A model generated the notes under the pieces. That model saw nothing but the letters and a program-made list of their open reading frames with translations, searched no databases and was not told where the DNA came from. DNA of 7,570 nucleotides from an uncultured Actinomycetospora sp. Lineage in GTDB: Bacteria > Actinomycetota > Actinomycetes > Mycobacteriales > Pseudonocardiaceae. Shown piece after piece: positions 1 to 5,811 of the stretch. The translations under genes and the position numbers were made by a program. The DNA lies in assembly GCA_902805495.1 (NCBI GenBank), contig CADCTH010000417.1, positions 1-7,570 on the forward strand, written 5' to 3'. Each line of letters begins with the position of its first letter. Positions within the stretch are counted from its first letter, which is position 1.

Positions 1-229
1 GGCGGCGTCCACCGATCGTCCCTGCGGGCAGGTAGAGCTCCTCGGCCGGGTGGTGGTGGCGCGGGTGGTGCACGTCGGGCCCGAGCAGCAGGAGGCCGAC
101 GGTGAGGTCGTCGGTGCCGGCCGTCCGCCGCCACCGGGTGCCGCCACCGGGTGCCGACCGCCACCACCCCGAGGGCCTCGGCTCTCGTCCCCGCTGGTCA
201 TCCGCGCGCGGGACGGGCAGACGCGGGCT
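1..229 (-). pseudogene. DMSP lyase-like cupin fragment, truncated by window edge and lacking a start
   Basis: The minus-strand frame from 229 down to 1 is open. From about 118 it reads GTDDLTVGLLLLGPDV, then HHPRHHHPAEELYLPAG. This is a cupin metal-binding motif of the H-x-H-x3-E-x-Y type, as in the dimethylsulfoniopropionate lyase (DddL/DddQ-like) family, where the two His, Glu and Tyr bind the catalytic metal or act on the substrate. The frame runs off the left edge, so the rest of the barrel is unseen. Upstream of the motif, the reading back to the stop at 230-232 is low in complexity (Arg, Trp, Gly, Pro) and has no ATG, GTG or TTG. The only in-frame GTG (71-73) falls inside the motif. These enzymes usually have a sizeable N-terminal part before the cupin, so this may be a decayed or frameshifted gene. 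A sequencing error or an unrelated cupin remains possible. The motif is seen directly; the family is an inference. Confidence 0.45.
128..153. repeat. Perfect 13-bp tandem duplication
   Basis: The unit CCGCCACCGGGTG occurs twice back to back (128-140 and 141-153). Thirteen is not a multiple of three, so gain of one copy shifts any reading frame through it. It lies just upstream, in coding sense, of the cupin motif of the left-edge minus-strand fragment. Removing one copy on paper joins that frame to another that stays open to a stop at 198-200 and contains GTG codons at 162-164 and 165-167. Replication slippage would explain it. Confidence 0.8.
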
Positions 230-260
230 TCACCGGGACGAGGGACGGGTAGAGACGGGC

Positions 261-476
261 ATGCGCATCGGATCGAGCATCGCCCTCATCGCGATCGGGC
301 TCATCCTGGCCCTCGCCGTCAACTTCTCCCTGAGCGGCATCGACGTCCAGCTCGTCGGCTGGATCCTCGTCGTGGTCGGGATCATCGGGCTCGTCGTGAG
401 CATCGCCGTCGCCCGCCGCGCCCGGCCCGTCGTCCCCCGCGACGACGGCCTTCCCCCGCGGACACGCGGCTTCTGA
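261..476 (+). CDS. Small two-helix membrane protein, DUF6458-like
   Basis: A 71-residue protein starting MRIGSSIALIAIGLI. Two hydrophobic segments, about residues 5-22 and 30-51, are joined by a short polar turn (NFSLSGIDVQ). They are followed by an Arg-rich, Pro-rich tail (ARRARPVVPRDD) that should lie in the cytoplasm by the positive-inside rule. The MRIG start, the turn with SGIDV and the second helix beginning GWIL match the small actinobacterial DUF6458 family, whose function is unknown. The ATG at 261 is preferred over upstream in-frame starts because the first helix begins right after it and the upstream reading is low in complexity. The ribosome-binding site is poor: only G-rich GGGAC/GGGTAG runs lie before it. 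It is monocistronic and converges on the ABC permease, with 12 bp between the stops. Family assignment is from memory of the sequence pattern. Confidence 0.8.
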   Translation: MRIGSSIALIAIGLILALAVNFSLSGIDVQLVGWILVVVGIIGLVVSIAVARRARPVVPRDDGLPPRTRGF

Positions 477-488
477 CCCTCGCCGCGC

Positions 489-1280
489 TCAGTCCAGGGC
501 GCGGCGCACGAAGCCCCCGATACCGATCGCGCCGAAGAGCAGGCACGAGGCGACGAGCGCCAGCAGGCACACCCAGCCCGCGAGGTGCGGCACGGCGGGT
601 GTCAGCGCGCCCCGCAGGCCCTCGGAGACGTAGGTGATCGGGTTGAGCGCGCAGAGCACCTGGAACCAGCGCAGGTTCCCGAGCTGGAGGAACGGGAACT
701 GCGTCGACCCCGTGAACAGCAGCGGCGTGATCACCAGCGCGAACACCACGTTGATCTTGCGGGGCGAGACCAGCGTGCCGATGCACAGCCCCGCGGCACC
801 CCCGGACAGCGCGCCGAGCACGAGCAGCACGGCGGCGATCGGCAGGCCCGACAGCTGCCAGTTGACCTCGTCGAGCACGAGGTAGCCGACGGGGATCATC
901 ACCAGCGAGCCGAACAGGCCCCGCGCGGCGCCGAACACGATCTTCTCGACCGCGACCAGGCGCGTGGACAGCGGCGCGAGCAGCCGGTCCTCGATCTCCT
1001 TGGTGTACGAGAAGTCGATGACCAGGGGGATCGCGGTGGCCTGCACGGCCACGAAGAACGCGTTGAGCGCCAGCAGCCCGGGCAGCAGCAGCTGGGCGTA
1101 CCCCGGCGTCACGTAGCCGAGCTGGCCCAGCACCACGCCGAACACGAACAGCAGGAAGAACGGCTGCACCAGCACCTGGCTGACGAAGGTGCCGAACTCC
1201 TTGCCCGTGACCGCGAGGTCGCGGCCGAGCACACCCATGAACGCCCGCCCCTGGCTGACCGTCCTCGTCGGCGCGCTCAC
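489..1280 (-). CDS. ABC-2 type transporter permease (DrrB-like drug exporter subunit)
   Basis: A 263-residue integral membrane protein, probably the transmembrane subunit of an ABC exporter. About six hydrophobic segments can be seen near residues 33-53, 63-89, 113-136, 145-170, 176-196 and 233-258. The cytoplasmic loop TKEIEDRLLAPLS (93-105) and the segment NPITYVSEGLRGAL (213-226) are typical of ABC-2 permeases of the DrrB/NodJ type. Length is slightly below the usual 270-290. The GTG start (1278-1280) overlaps the TGA of the ATPase gene in a GTGA 4-bp overlap, and AGGGGG lies about 7 nt upstream within the ATPase gene, so translation is likely coupled. DrrA/DrrB pairs export drugs such as anthracyclines, but the substrate here cannot be read from sequence. 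The gene ends convergently with the DUF6458-like gene, and I saw no clear terminator between them. Confidence 0.93.
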   Translation of the reverse strand: MSAPTRTVSQGRAFMGVLGRDLAVTGKEFGTFVSQVLVQPFFLLFVFGVVLGQLGYVTPGYAQLLLPGLLALNAFFVAVQATAIPLVIDFSYTKEIEDRLLAPLSTRLVAVEKIVFGAARGLFGSLVMIPVGYLVLDEVNWQLSGLPIAAVLLVLGALSGGAAGLCIGTLVSPRKINVVFALVITPLLFTGSTQFPFLQLGNLRWFQVLCALNPITYVSEGLRGALTPAVPHLAGWVCLLALVASCLLFGAIGIGGFVRRALD

Positions 1281-2290
1281 CGCAGCCCCCTGCCCGTCAG
1301 GTCGATGAACACGTCCTCGAGCGTCGGCTCGCCGAGCTCGACCTGGTGGACGGTGGCGCCGGTGGCGGCCACCGCGCCGAGCACAGGGGGCAGCGCCGCC
1401 CCGGCCTCGCCGTCGCAGCGCACCCGCAGGCGCACGGTCTCGTCGGTCTCGCCCGTGCGGTCGTCGACGCCGGCCACGCCGCGCAGCTCGCCGACCCGCC
1501 CGCGCACCGTCGCCGCGTCGGCGCCGGTGAGCTCGAGGTCGATGGTGGCCTCGCCGGGCAGGGCCGCGACCAGCGACGACGGGGTGTCGAGCGCGAGCAG
1601 CTTGCCGTGGTCGACGATGCCGACCCGGTCGGCGAGCTTGGCCGCCTCGTCCATGTCGTGGGTGGTGAGCACGACCGTCACGCCGGACGCGGCGAGGTCG
1701 GCGATGCGGTCGTGCACGAACAGGCGCGCCTGCGGGTCGAGCCCCGTGGAGGGCTCGTCGAGGAACAGCACCTGCGGGTCGTGCATGAGGCCGCGGGCGA
1801 TGATCAGGCGCTGGGCCTGGCCGCCCGAGAGCTCGTCGGGGTTGGTGCCCGCCTTCTCGGAGAGGCCCATCCGCTCGAGCAGCTCGTCGGCCAGCGCGCG
1901 GCGCCGGGCCCGGGGCACGCCGTGGTACGCGGCGTGCCAGACGAGGTTGCCGCGCGCGTCGAGCGAGCGGTCGAGGTTGGGCCGCTGGGGGACGACGCCG
2001 AGCACGGCGCGCGCCGCGACGGGGTCGGTCGCGACGTCGATGCCCGCGACGGTGGCGCGCCCGGACGTGAGGGTGACCCGCGTCGTCAGGACCCCGACCG
2101 TGGTGGTCTTGCCCGCGCCGTTGGGCCCCAGCAGCCCGAAGACCTCGCCGCGGCGCACCGCGAAGCCCAGGCCGTCGACCGCGAGCGGACCGCTGCGGCC
2201 GTAGCGCTTGACGAGGTCGACGACCTCGACGGCGGGCGCCGCATCGCTGCGTGCCGGTGGTGACGGCCGTGTGGTCGCCTGCGTGCTCAC
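1277..2290 (-). CDS. ABC transporter ATP-binding protein (DrrA-like)
   Basis: A 337-residue cytoplasmic ATPase that should power export through the permease encoded next. All nucleotide-binding motifs are present in order: Walker A GPNGAGKT (55-62), Q-loop Gln in VVPQ (102), signature LSGGQ (154-158), Walker B VLFLDEP (174-180), the STGLD segment (181-185) and switch His211 in TTHD. Residues after about 240 form the C-terminal extension of the DrrA/multidrug type, ending in EPTLEDVFIDLTGRGLR. The N-terminal 20 residues are a disordered Pro/Ala/Ser leader. The GTG start (2288-2290) is supported by a strong Shine-Dalgarno GGGGAGGA (2297-2304) six bases upstream. It is the first gene of a two-gene operon. 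The substrate is unknown; drug or lipid-linked metabolite export is the family expectation. Confidence 0.95.
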   Translation of the reverse strand: MSTQATTRPSPPARSDAAPAVEVVDLVKRYGRSGPLAVDGLGFAVRRGEVFGLLGPNGAGKTTTVGVLTTRVTLTSGRATVAGIDVATDPVAARAVLGVVPQRPNLDRSLDARGNLVWHAAYHGVPRARRRALADELLERMGLSEKAGTNPDELSGGQAQRLIIARGLMHDPQVLFLDEPSTGLDPQARLFVHDRIADLAASGVTVVLTTHDMDEAAKLADRVGIVDHGKLLALDTPSSLVAALPGEATIDLELTGADAATVRGRVGELRGVAGVDDRTGETDETVRLRVRCDGEAGAALPPVLGAVAATGATVHQVELGEPTLEDVFIDLTGRGLR

Positions 2291-2318
2291 GCGTGGTCCT
2301 CCCCGTCGCGCCGACCCG

Positions 2319-2342
2319 AGCGTCGGCGCTCGTTCGACGCTA
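2319..2342 (-). promoter_or_regulatory. Candidate -10 and overlapping palindrome upstream of the ABC exporter operon
   Basis: On the minus strand TAGCGT (2342-2337) fits the actinobacterial -10 pattern TANNNT. It would give a leader of about 40 nt before the GTG start at 2290. No convincing -35 lies at the right distance. The -10 is overlapped by a perfect 7-bp inverted repeat, AGCGTCG / CGACGCT, with a 9-bp spacer (2319-2341 on the plus strand). A second perfect inverted repeat, CGAGCG-TCGG-CGCTCG (2317-2332), overlaps the first and cannot form as RNA at the same time. An operator that occludes the promoter is the simplest reading. A TTGACC near 2424-2429 is an alternative -35, but has only a poor -10 downstream. 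Confidence 0.4.
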
Positions 2343-2433
2343 CGCCGGGAGTCCGACGACCCTCATCCCGAAATCCGGTGCCTGCGATCACCCGGACCAC
2401 GGTCGGGCCTCGAGGACGGTCGAGGTCAAGGGA

Positions 2434-4047
2434 TCAGTACCCCGACGGCGGCACCGGGACGTGCACCAGCCGCGGCCCCGGGCCGGCGACGCCGCGGCGC
2501 AGCGCGGCGCGCAGCTCGTCGACGCTTCCCACGCTCTCGGCCGGCACGCCGTAGGCCTGCGCGAGCCCGACGTGGTCGATCGCCGGCAGGTCCAGCCCGG
2601 GCACCTTGGGCGTCTGCTCCCGGTCGGCGAACCACTTGAGGATCGCGTACTCGCGGTTGTCCAGCACGAGCACGGTGACCGGCACCTGCAGCGACGCCGC
2701 CGACGCGAGCGCCTGCACCGTGTACTGCAGCGAGCCGTCGCCGATGGCGGCGAGCACCGGGCGCTGGGGGTCGGCGAGCGCCACGCCCACCGCCGCCGAG
2801 AGCCCGAACCCGAGCCCGCCGGAGGCGCTGAAGTACGAGCTGCCGGGGCGCGCCAGCGGGATGCGGGCCTGGGCGATCGCCCTGTGCGACGGCTCCTCGT
2901 TGATCAGCACCCCGCCCTCGGGCCACTCCTGCGCGAGGGTGGCGAAGACCTCCTCGGCCGAGACCCGCCCGTCGCCGCCCGGCTGCGGCGCCGCGAGCTC
3001 CTGCGCCGGGGGCGGCGCCGCCCGGTCGTCGGGGCCCGCACCGACGCGCTCGAGCAGCGCCCGGATCGTCAGCGTCGGGTCGGCGACGACCGCGTCGCCC
3101 ATCGGGGCCCGCGCCACCTGGTCGGGGTCGGCCGTGACGTGCAGCAGCCGCGTGCCCTCGGGCAGGAAGCGCCCGGGCACGTAGGGGTAGTAGCGGAACA
3201 CCGCGGTGCCGAGGACGAGCACGACGTCGTACGGCTCCAGCGCCTCGGTCACCGGCGCGATGGCCATCGGCAGCGCGCCGCGGAACTGCGGGTGGTCGGT
3301 GGGGAAGCCGACCCGCCCGTCCGACGGCGGGGCGAACACCGTCGCGCCGAGGCGCTCGGCGAGGGCCACCGCGTCGTGGAAGCCGCCGGAGGCGTCGACG
3401 TCGCCGCCGACCACCATCGCCGGCGCCCGCGCGCCGTCCAGCGCGGCCGCGAACGCGTCGAGGCCCTCGGGGTCGGGCCCGGCGCGGTGGTGCACCCGGC
3501 GGGCGGCGACGAGGCCGGCCGCCTCGGTCTCGGGCTCGAGGACGGCGTCCCAGTCGTCCATCGGGATCGAGACGAACACCGGGCCGCGCGGCGGCGACAT
3601 CGCGACGTGGACCGCACGGGCCAGCACGGCCGGCACGTCGGCCGGTCGCGCGGGCTCCAGCGAGAGCTTGACCGCGGGCCGCGGCAGGGTCGTCGCGTCC
3701 ACGTTAGTCAGCAGCGCCTCGAGGTTGACCATCGGGCGGACCTGCTGCCCGGCCGTGACCACCAGCGGCGTCCCGTTGGCCGCCGCGTTCACCAGCGCAC
3801 CCATCGCGTTGCCCACCCCGGGCGCGGTGTGCAGGTTGACCAGCGCGGGCCGGCCGGTGGCCTGCGCGTAGCCGTCGGCCATGCCGACGACGACGGCCTC
3901 CTGCAGGCCGAGCACGTAGCGGAAGTCGTCGGGCAGGTCGGCGAGCATCGGCAGCTCGGTGGATCCCGGGTTGCCGAACACGGTGGTCATGCCGTGCGCA
4001 CGGAACACCTCGAGGGAGGCCTCCCGCACCGTCGGTCCGCTCGCCAT
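2434..4047 (-). CDS. mdlC: Benzoylformate decarboxylase-like ThDP-dependent 2-oxo acid decarboxylase
   Basis: A 537-residue cytoplasmic enzyme resembling Pseudomonas putida benzoylformate decarboxylase (benzoylformate to benzaldehyde plus CO2) along its whole length. The N-terminal ThDP domain has GNPGSTE (25-31) with Ser29, Glu50 in LQE and His73 in NLHTA, matching catalytic Ser26, Glu47 and His70. MGALVN (82-87) and EALLTNVDA (110-118) are also conserved. The central domain covers about 180-345, and the C-terminal cofactor motif runs from GDGS (436-439) to DN (463-464). Some pocket residues differ: Tyr287 stands where His281 is expected (FRYYPY), Ile469 for Ala460 (YAILKWF) and Pro386 for Thr377 (NEEPSH). 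Substrate may therefore not be benzoylformate, and the gene symbol is tentative. ATG at 4047 is chosen because GGAGGAG (4054-4060) lies six bases upstream and homology begins there. A longer in-frame reading to 4404 would run through the small gene upstream. The leader contains unusual inverted repeats. Confidence 0.88.
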   Translation of the reverse strand: MASGPTVREASLEVFRAHGMTTVFGNPGSTELPMLADLPDDFRYVLGLQEAVVVGMADGYAQATGRPALVNLHTAPGVGNAMGALVNAAANGTPLVVTAGQQVRPMVNLEALLTNVDATTLPRPAVKLSLEPARPADVPAVLARAVHVAMSPPRGPVFVSIPMDDWDAVLEPETEAAGLVAARRVHHRAGPDPEGLDAFAAALDGARAPAMVVGGDVDASGGFHDAVALAERLGATVFAPPSDGRVGFPTDHPQFRGALPMAIAPVTEALEPYDVVLVLGTAVFRYYPYVPGRFLPEGTRLLHVTADPDQVARAPMGDAVVADPTLTIRALLERVGAGPDDRAAPPPAQELAAPQPGGDGRVSAEEVFATLAQEWPEGGVLINEEPSHRAIAQARIPLARPGSSYFSASGGLGFGLSAAVGVALADPQRPVLAAIGDGSLQYTVQALASAASLQVPVTVLVLDNREYAILKWFADREQTPKVPGLDLPAIDHVGLAQAYGVPAESVGSVDELRAALRRGVAGPGPRLVHVPVPPSGY

Positions 4048-4049
4048 CC

Positions 4050-4091
4050 GGTACTCCTCCACGCCGTCGGTCAGACAGCGCCAGGAGTACC
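4050..4091 (-). promoter_or_regulatory. Predicted hairpin that sequesters the ribosome-binding site of the decarboxylase gene
   Basis: In the minus-strand transcript GGTACTCCT (4091-4083) is perfectly complementary to AGGAGTACC (4058-4050). The 3' arm contains most of the Shine-Dalgarno of the decarboxylase gene and ends two bases before its ATG. Inside the 24-nt interval, CGCUGU (4080-4075) can pair with ACGGCG (4067-4062) with one G-U pair, leaving a 7-nt loop. The result is a 9-bp stem, a small internal loop and a 6-bp stem. As RNA this would hide the ribosome-binding site, as in thermosensors or other translational switches. As DNA it could be an operator. The complementarity is seen directly; function is inferred. 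Confidence 0.5.
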
Positions 4092-4102
4092 CCGAGCGCT
4101 GG

Positions 4103-4183
4103 GGACCATCCCGGGGTCGGTGGGCGGACCGGGACGCGTAGCGCAGCGGAGCCGGACCATCGAGCCCGGCACCGGGATGGTCC
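4103..4183 (-). promoter_or_regulatory. Three competing repeat arms between the small gene and the decarboxylase gene
   Basis: In transcript sense, GGACCATCCCGG (4183-4172) is perfectly complementary over 12 bp to CCGGGATGGTCC (4114-4103). Its first 8 bases are also complementary to GATGGTCC (4161-4154). The first arm can therefore pair with the near or the far partner but not both. The near pairing gives the compact hairpin listed separately as a terminator; the far pairing would dissolve it. This arrangement resembles an attenuator, but no leader peptide or ligand-binding fold was recognised. Confidence 0.4.
4154..4183 (-). terminator. Hairpin directly after the stop of the small unknown gene
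   Basis: The minus-strand transcript forms GGACCATC, a 14-nt GC-rich interval, then GATGGTCC, a perfect 8-bp stem starting the base after the TGA at 4184-4186. Part of the interval (CCGG/CCCGG runs) can extend or rearrange the stem. There is no U-tract after it (GGCUCC follows), so it would be a U-less actinobacterial-type terminator, an attenuator arm or an mRNA-stabilising hairpin. Confidence 0.4.
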
Positions 4184-4444
4184 TCAGCGCGGCCGGTGCA
4201 GCCGCGAGACGCGGATGACGACGTCCCGCAGACCGTCGTCGTCGAACTCCTTCCGCATCTCCTCCACGCGGAGTGTCGCCTCGACCCCCTCGTAGGGACC
4301 GTGGGCGTCGAGCTCCCCGGTCTCGGGGTCGAACACGAGCACCACGTAGCCGTCGCACTCGTCCAGGTCCGCCGCCGCCGCGAGCAGGACCGCCGAACGA
4401 TCATCGAGCACGCTGATCACCTCCGCTCCGTGCATCGCCACCAT
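4184..4444 (-). CDS. Small acidic protein of unknown function
   Basis: An 86-residue protein, MVAMHGAEVISVLDD and onward, that I do not recognise as a named family. It has no signal peptide or membrane segment. The pattern alternates likely beta strands (VISVLDD, YVVLVFD, DVVIRVSRL) with helices (SAVLLAAAADLDE, VEATLRVEEMRKEF). The middle holds DPETGELDAHGPYEG (39-53), a turn-rich segment. It is rich in Asp and Glu, with a basic C-terminal end RLHRPR. The start at 4444 has a GAGG four bases upstream; an alternative ATG at 4435 would give 83 residues. A longer in-frame reading back to 4873 is antisense to the epoxide hydrolase gene and is not credible. It is divergent from the epoxide hydrolase gene and 136 bp ahead of the decarboxylase gene in the same direction. 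Cotranscription is possible unless the hairpin after its stop terminates. Confidence 0.65.
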   Translation of the reverse strand: MVAMHGAEVISVLDDRSAVLLAAAADLDECDGYVVLVFDPETGELDAHGPYEGVEATLRVEEMRKEFDDDGLRDVVIRVSRLHRPR

Positions 4445-4551
4445 GAGGCCTCGTGTGACACCTCGGCGCCAAGTTGGCTCGTTCGGGTCATGAACACCAG
4501 CCGTCGGCGTGTCGCGCTGGTCCGGACCGACACTCCATCCGGGCGCACCGC

Positions 4552-4581
4552 TCGGCACGTGCCCGCGTGTCTGCCTAGGGT
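4552..4581 (+). promoter_or_regulatory. Candidate promoter for the epoxide hydrolase gene, possibly leaderless
   Basis: TAGGGT (4576-4581) fits the -10 pattern TANNNT. TCGGCA (4552-4557) matches four of six -35 consensus bases at an 18-bp spacing. Transcription would begin about seven bases after the -10, at or within a base of the GTG at 4589, giving an mRNA with no 5' leader. Leaderless genes are common in Actinobacteria. A weak AGGG at 4577-4580 could instead serve as a ribosome-binding site from an upstream start. The short palindrome GCCAA-G-TTGGC (4468-4478) in the same divergent gap could bind a regulator. Confidence 0.35.
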
Positions 4582-4588
4582 CGGGGCC

Positions 4589-5755
4589 GTGGCCTCCCCC
4601 GCCCCGGTGCCGACCGGCGACCCGTCCGTCGAGGTGGTCCCGTTCGTGCTCGACGTCCCCGACGAGCAGCTCCACGACCTGCGCGAACGCCTGCGCCGGG
4701 TCCGGCTGCCCGAGCCGGCGACCGACCCGTCGCAGGGCCTGGGCCTGGAGGCGGTCACCGAGCTGTGCCGCGCGTGGCTCGAGGAGCACGACTGGCGCCG
4801 GGTGGAGGACGAGCTCAACCGTCGGGGCCAGTTCCGCACCGCGATCGATGGTCTCGGCCTCCACTTCCTGCACGCTCGGTCACCACGCAGTGACGCACAG
4901 CCACTGATCCTCACCCACGGGTGGCCGGGGTCGGTCGTCGAGTTCCTGGACGTGCTGGACGCGCTCACCGACCCCGGCGACGGACCCGACGGCCAGGCGC
5001 TGCCCGCCTTCCACGTGGTCGCGCCGTCGCTGCCCGGCTACGGGTTCAGCGACAAGCCGACCGGCCCCGGCTGGGGCGTCGACCGCATCGCCGACGCGTG
5101 GGCCGAGCTGATGAGCCGCCTGGGCTACGACCGGTTCCTCGCCCAGGGCGGCGACTGGGGCGCGATGGTCACGACGGCGCTCGCGGTGCGCCACCCCGAC
5201 CGCGTGGTGATGATGCACACCACCATGCCCCGCGCCCCGCGTCCCGAGGGCTTCGACGACGCGCAGCTCGACGAGACCGAGCGGCGGTGGATGGCCGAGG
5301 GCGAGGAGTTCCGGCGCGCCGGCTCGGGCTACTCCGCGCAGCAGCGCACCCGGCCCCAGACCCTGGGCTACGGCCTGGTCGACTCGCCGGCGGGCCAGCT
5401 CGCGTGGATCGCCGAGAAGTTCGTGGCGTGGACCGACGGCGACGGCTTCGGCGGCGTGCCCCGGGACCGGGTGCTCGACAACGTGTCGCTCTACTGGCTC
5501 ACCGGGTCCGGGGCGTCCTCGGCGCGGCTGTACTGGGAGAGCTTCGGCGGCGTCGACTCCACCTCGACGGTGACCGTGCCCAGCGCGGTGTCGTACTTCC
5601 CGGCCGAGATGGTCAAGCTGCCCCGCGCGTGGGTCGAGGCCCGCTACGTCGACCTCCGCCACTGGAACGCCCTGCCGACGGGCGGGCACTTCGCCTCGCT
5701 CGAGGTGCCGGGCGACTTCGTCGACGAACTGCGGGCGGCGTTCGCGCTCGCGTGA
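4589..5755 (+). CDS. Epoxide hydrolase, alpha/beta-hydrolase of the microsomal type with EHN domain
   Basis: A 388-residue soluble enzyme expected to open epoxides to vicinal diols by way of a covalent ester. The N-terminal EHN-type region (about 15-125) contains VPDEQLHDLRERLRRVRLPE (23-42) and the W-R-x2-E-x2-LN segment (69-77). The alpha/beta-hydrolase fold follows: oxyanion HGWPGS (110-115), PSLPGYGFS (146-154), nucleophile Asp189 in GGDWG (187-191), acid Glu340 in FPAEM and base His367 in GGHFA. The Glu-to-His spacing of 27 equals that of mammalian microsomal epoxide hydrolase (Glu404/His431). Tyr248 (GYSAQQ) and Tyr315 (RLYWES) are candidates for the epoxide-polarising tyrosines. The length is normal for bacterial members. 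GTG at 4589 is chosen because it sits just before the EHN domain and at the expected transcription start; earlier in-frame codons translate low-quality sequence. A strong hairpin terminator follows. The substrate is unknown. Confidence 0.92.
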   Translation: MASPAPVPTGDPSVEVVPFVLDVPDEQLHDLRERLRRVRLPEPATDPSQGLGLEAVTELCRAWLEEHDWRRVEDELNRRGQFRTAIDGLGLHFLHARSPRSDAQPLILTHGWPGSVVEFLDVLDALTDPGDGPDGQALPAFHVVAPSLPGYGFSDKPTGPGWGVDRIADAWAELMSRLGYDRFLAQGGDWGAMVTTALAVRHPDRVVMMHTTMPRAPRPEGFDDAQLDETERRWMAEGEEFRRAGSGYSAQQRTRPQTLGYGLVDSPAGQLAWIAEKFVAWTDGDGFGGVPRDRVLDNVSLYWLTGSGASSARLYWESFGGVDSTSTVTVPSAVSYFPAEMVKLPRAWVEARYVDLRHWNALPTGGHFASLEVPGDFVDELRAAFALA

Positions 5756-5761
5756 CCTCCC

Positions 5762-5789
5762 GCAGCGAACGGGTATCTCGCTGCTTTCT
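5762..5789 (+). terminator. Intrinsic terminator after the epoxide hydrolase gene
   Basis: A perfect 7-bp inverted repeat, GCAGCGA (5762-5768) and TCGCTGC (5778-5784), has a 9-nt loop and is followed by TTTCT (5785-5789). It begins six bases after the TGA of the epoxide hydrolase gene. The T-tract is short but stands out in such GC-rich DNA. On the other strand there is no T-tract, so it should act mainly on the plus strand. Confidence 0.6.
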
Positions 5790-5811
5790 ACGCGCGCGAA
5801 CTCCGCGTCGA

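Noticed and set aside
585..2204. Long plus-strand open frames opposite the ABC genes, and similar ones at 2251-4218 and 4921-6429
   Set aside because: They are antisense shadows of well-supported minus- or plus-strand genes. Their translations are low-complexity Arg/His/Gln/Gly-rich without family motifs, as expected in DNA this rich in G+C.
4048..4404. N-terminal extension of the decarboxylase to a 656-residue protein
   Set aside because: The extra 119 residues are Arg/Ser/Thr-rich, run through the small gene in another frame and carry no motif. The ATG at 4047 has a strong ribosome-binding site and is where homology begins.
4468..4478. Palindrome GCCAA-G-TTGGC in the divergent gap, as a firm operator
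   Set aside because: The arms are only 5 bp, no adjacent regulator gene exists and it is far from the best -10, so I mention it but do not list it separately.
4196..4588. Upstream extension of the epoxide hydrolase (131 extra residues)
   Set aside because: It overlaps the divergent small gene, its translation is unlike the family, and the EHN domain begins just after the GTG at 4589.
4445..4873. N-terminal extension of the small unknown protein to 229 residues
   Set aside because: It is antisense to the start of the epoxide hydrolase gene, and its translation lacks the regular strand/helix pattern of the last 86 residues.
5756..5811. Bidirectional terminator serving the oxidoreductase gene as well
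   Set aside because: The hairpin has a T-tract only on the plus strand; read from the minus strand it is followed by GGGAGGT.
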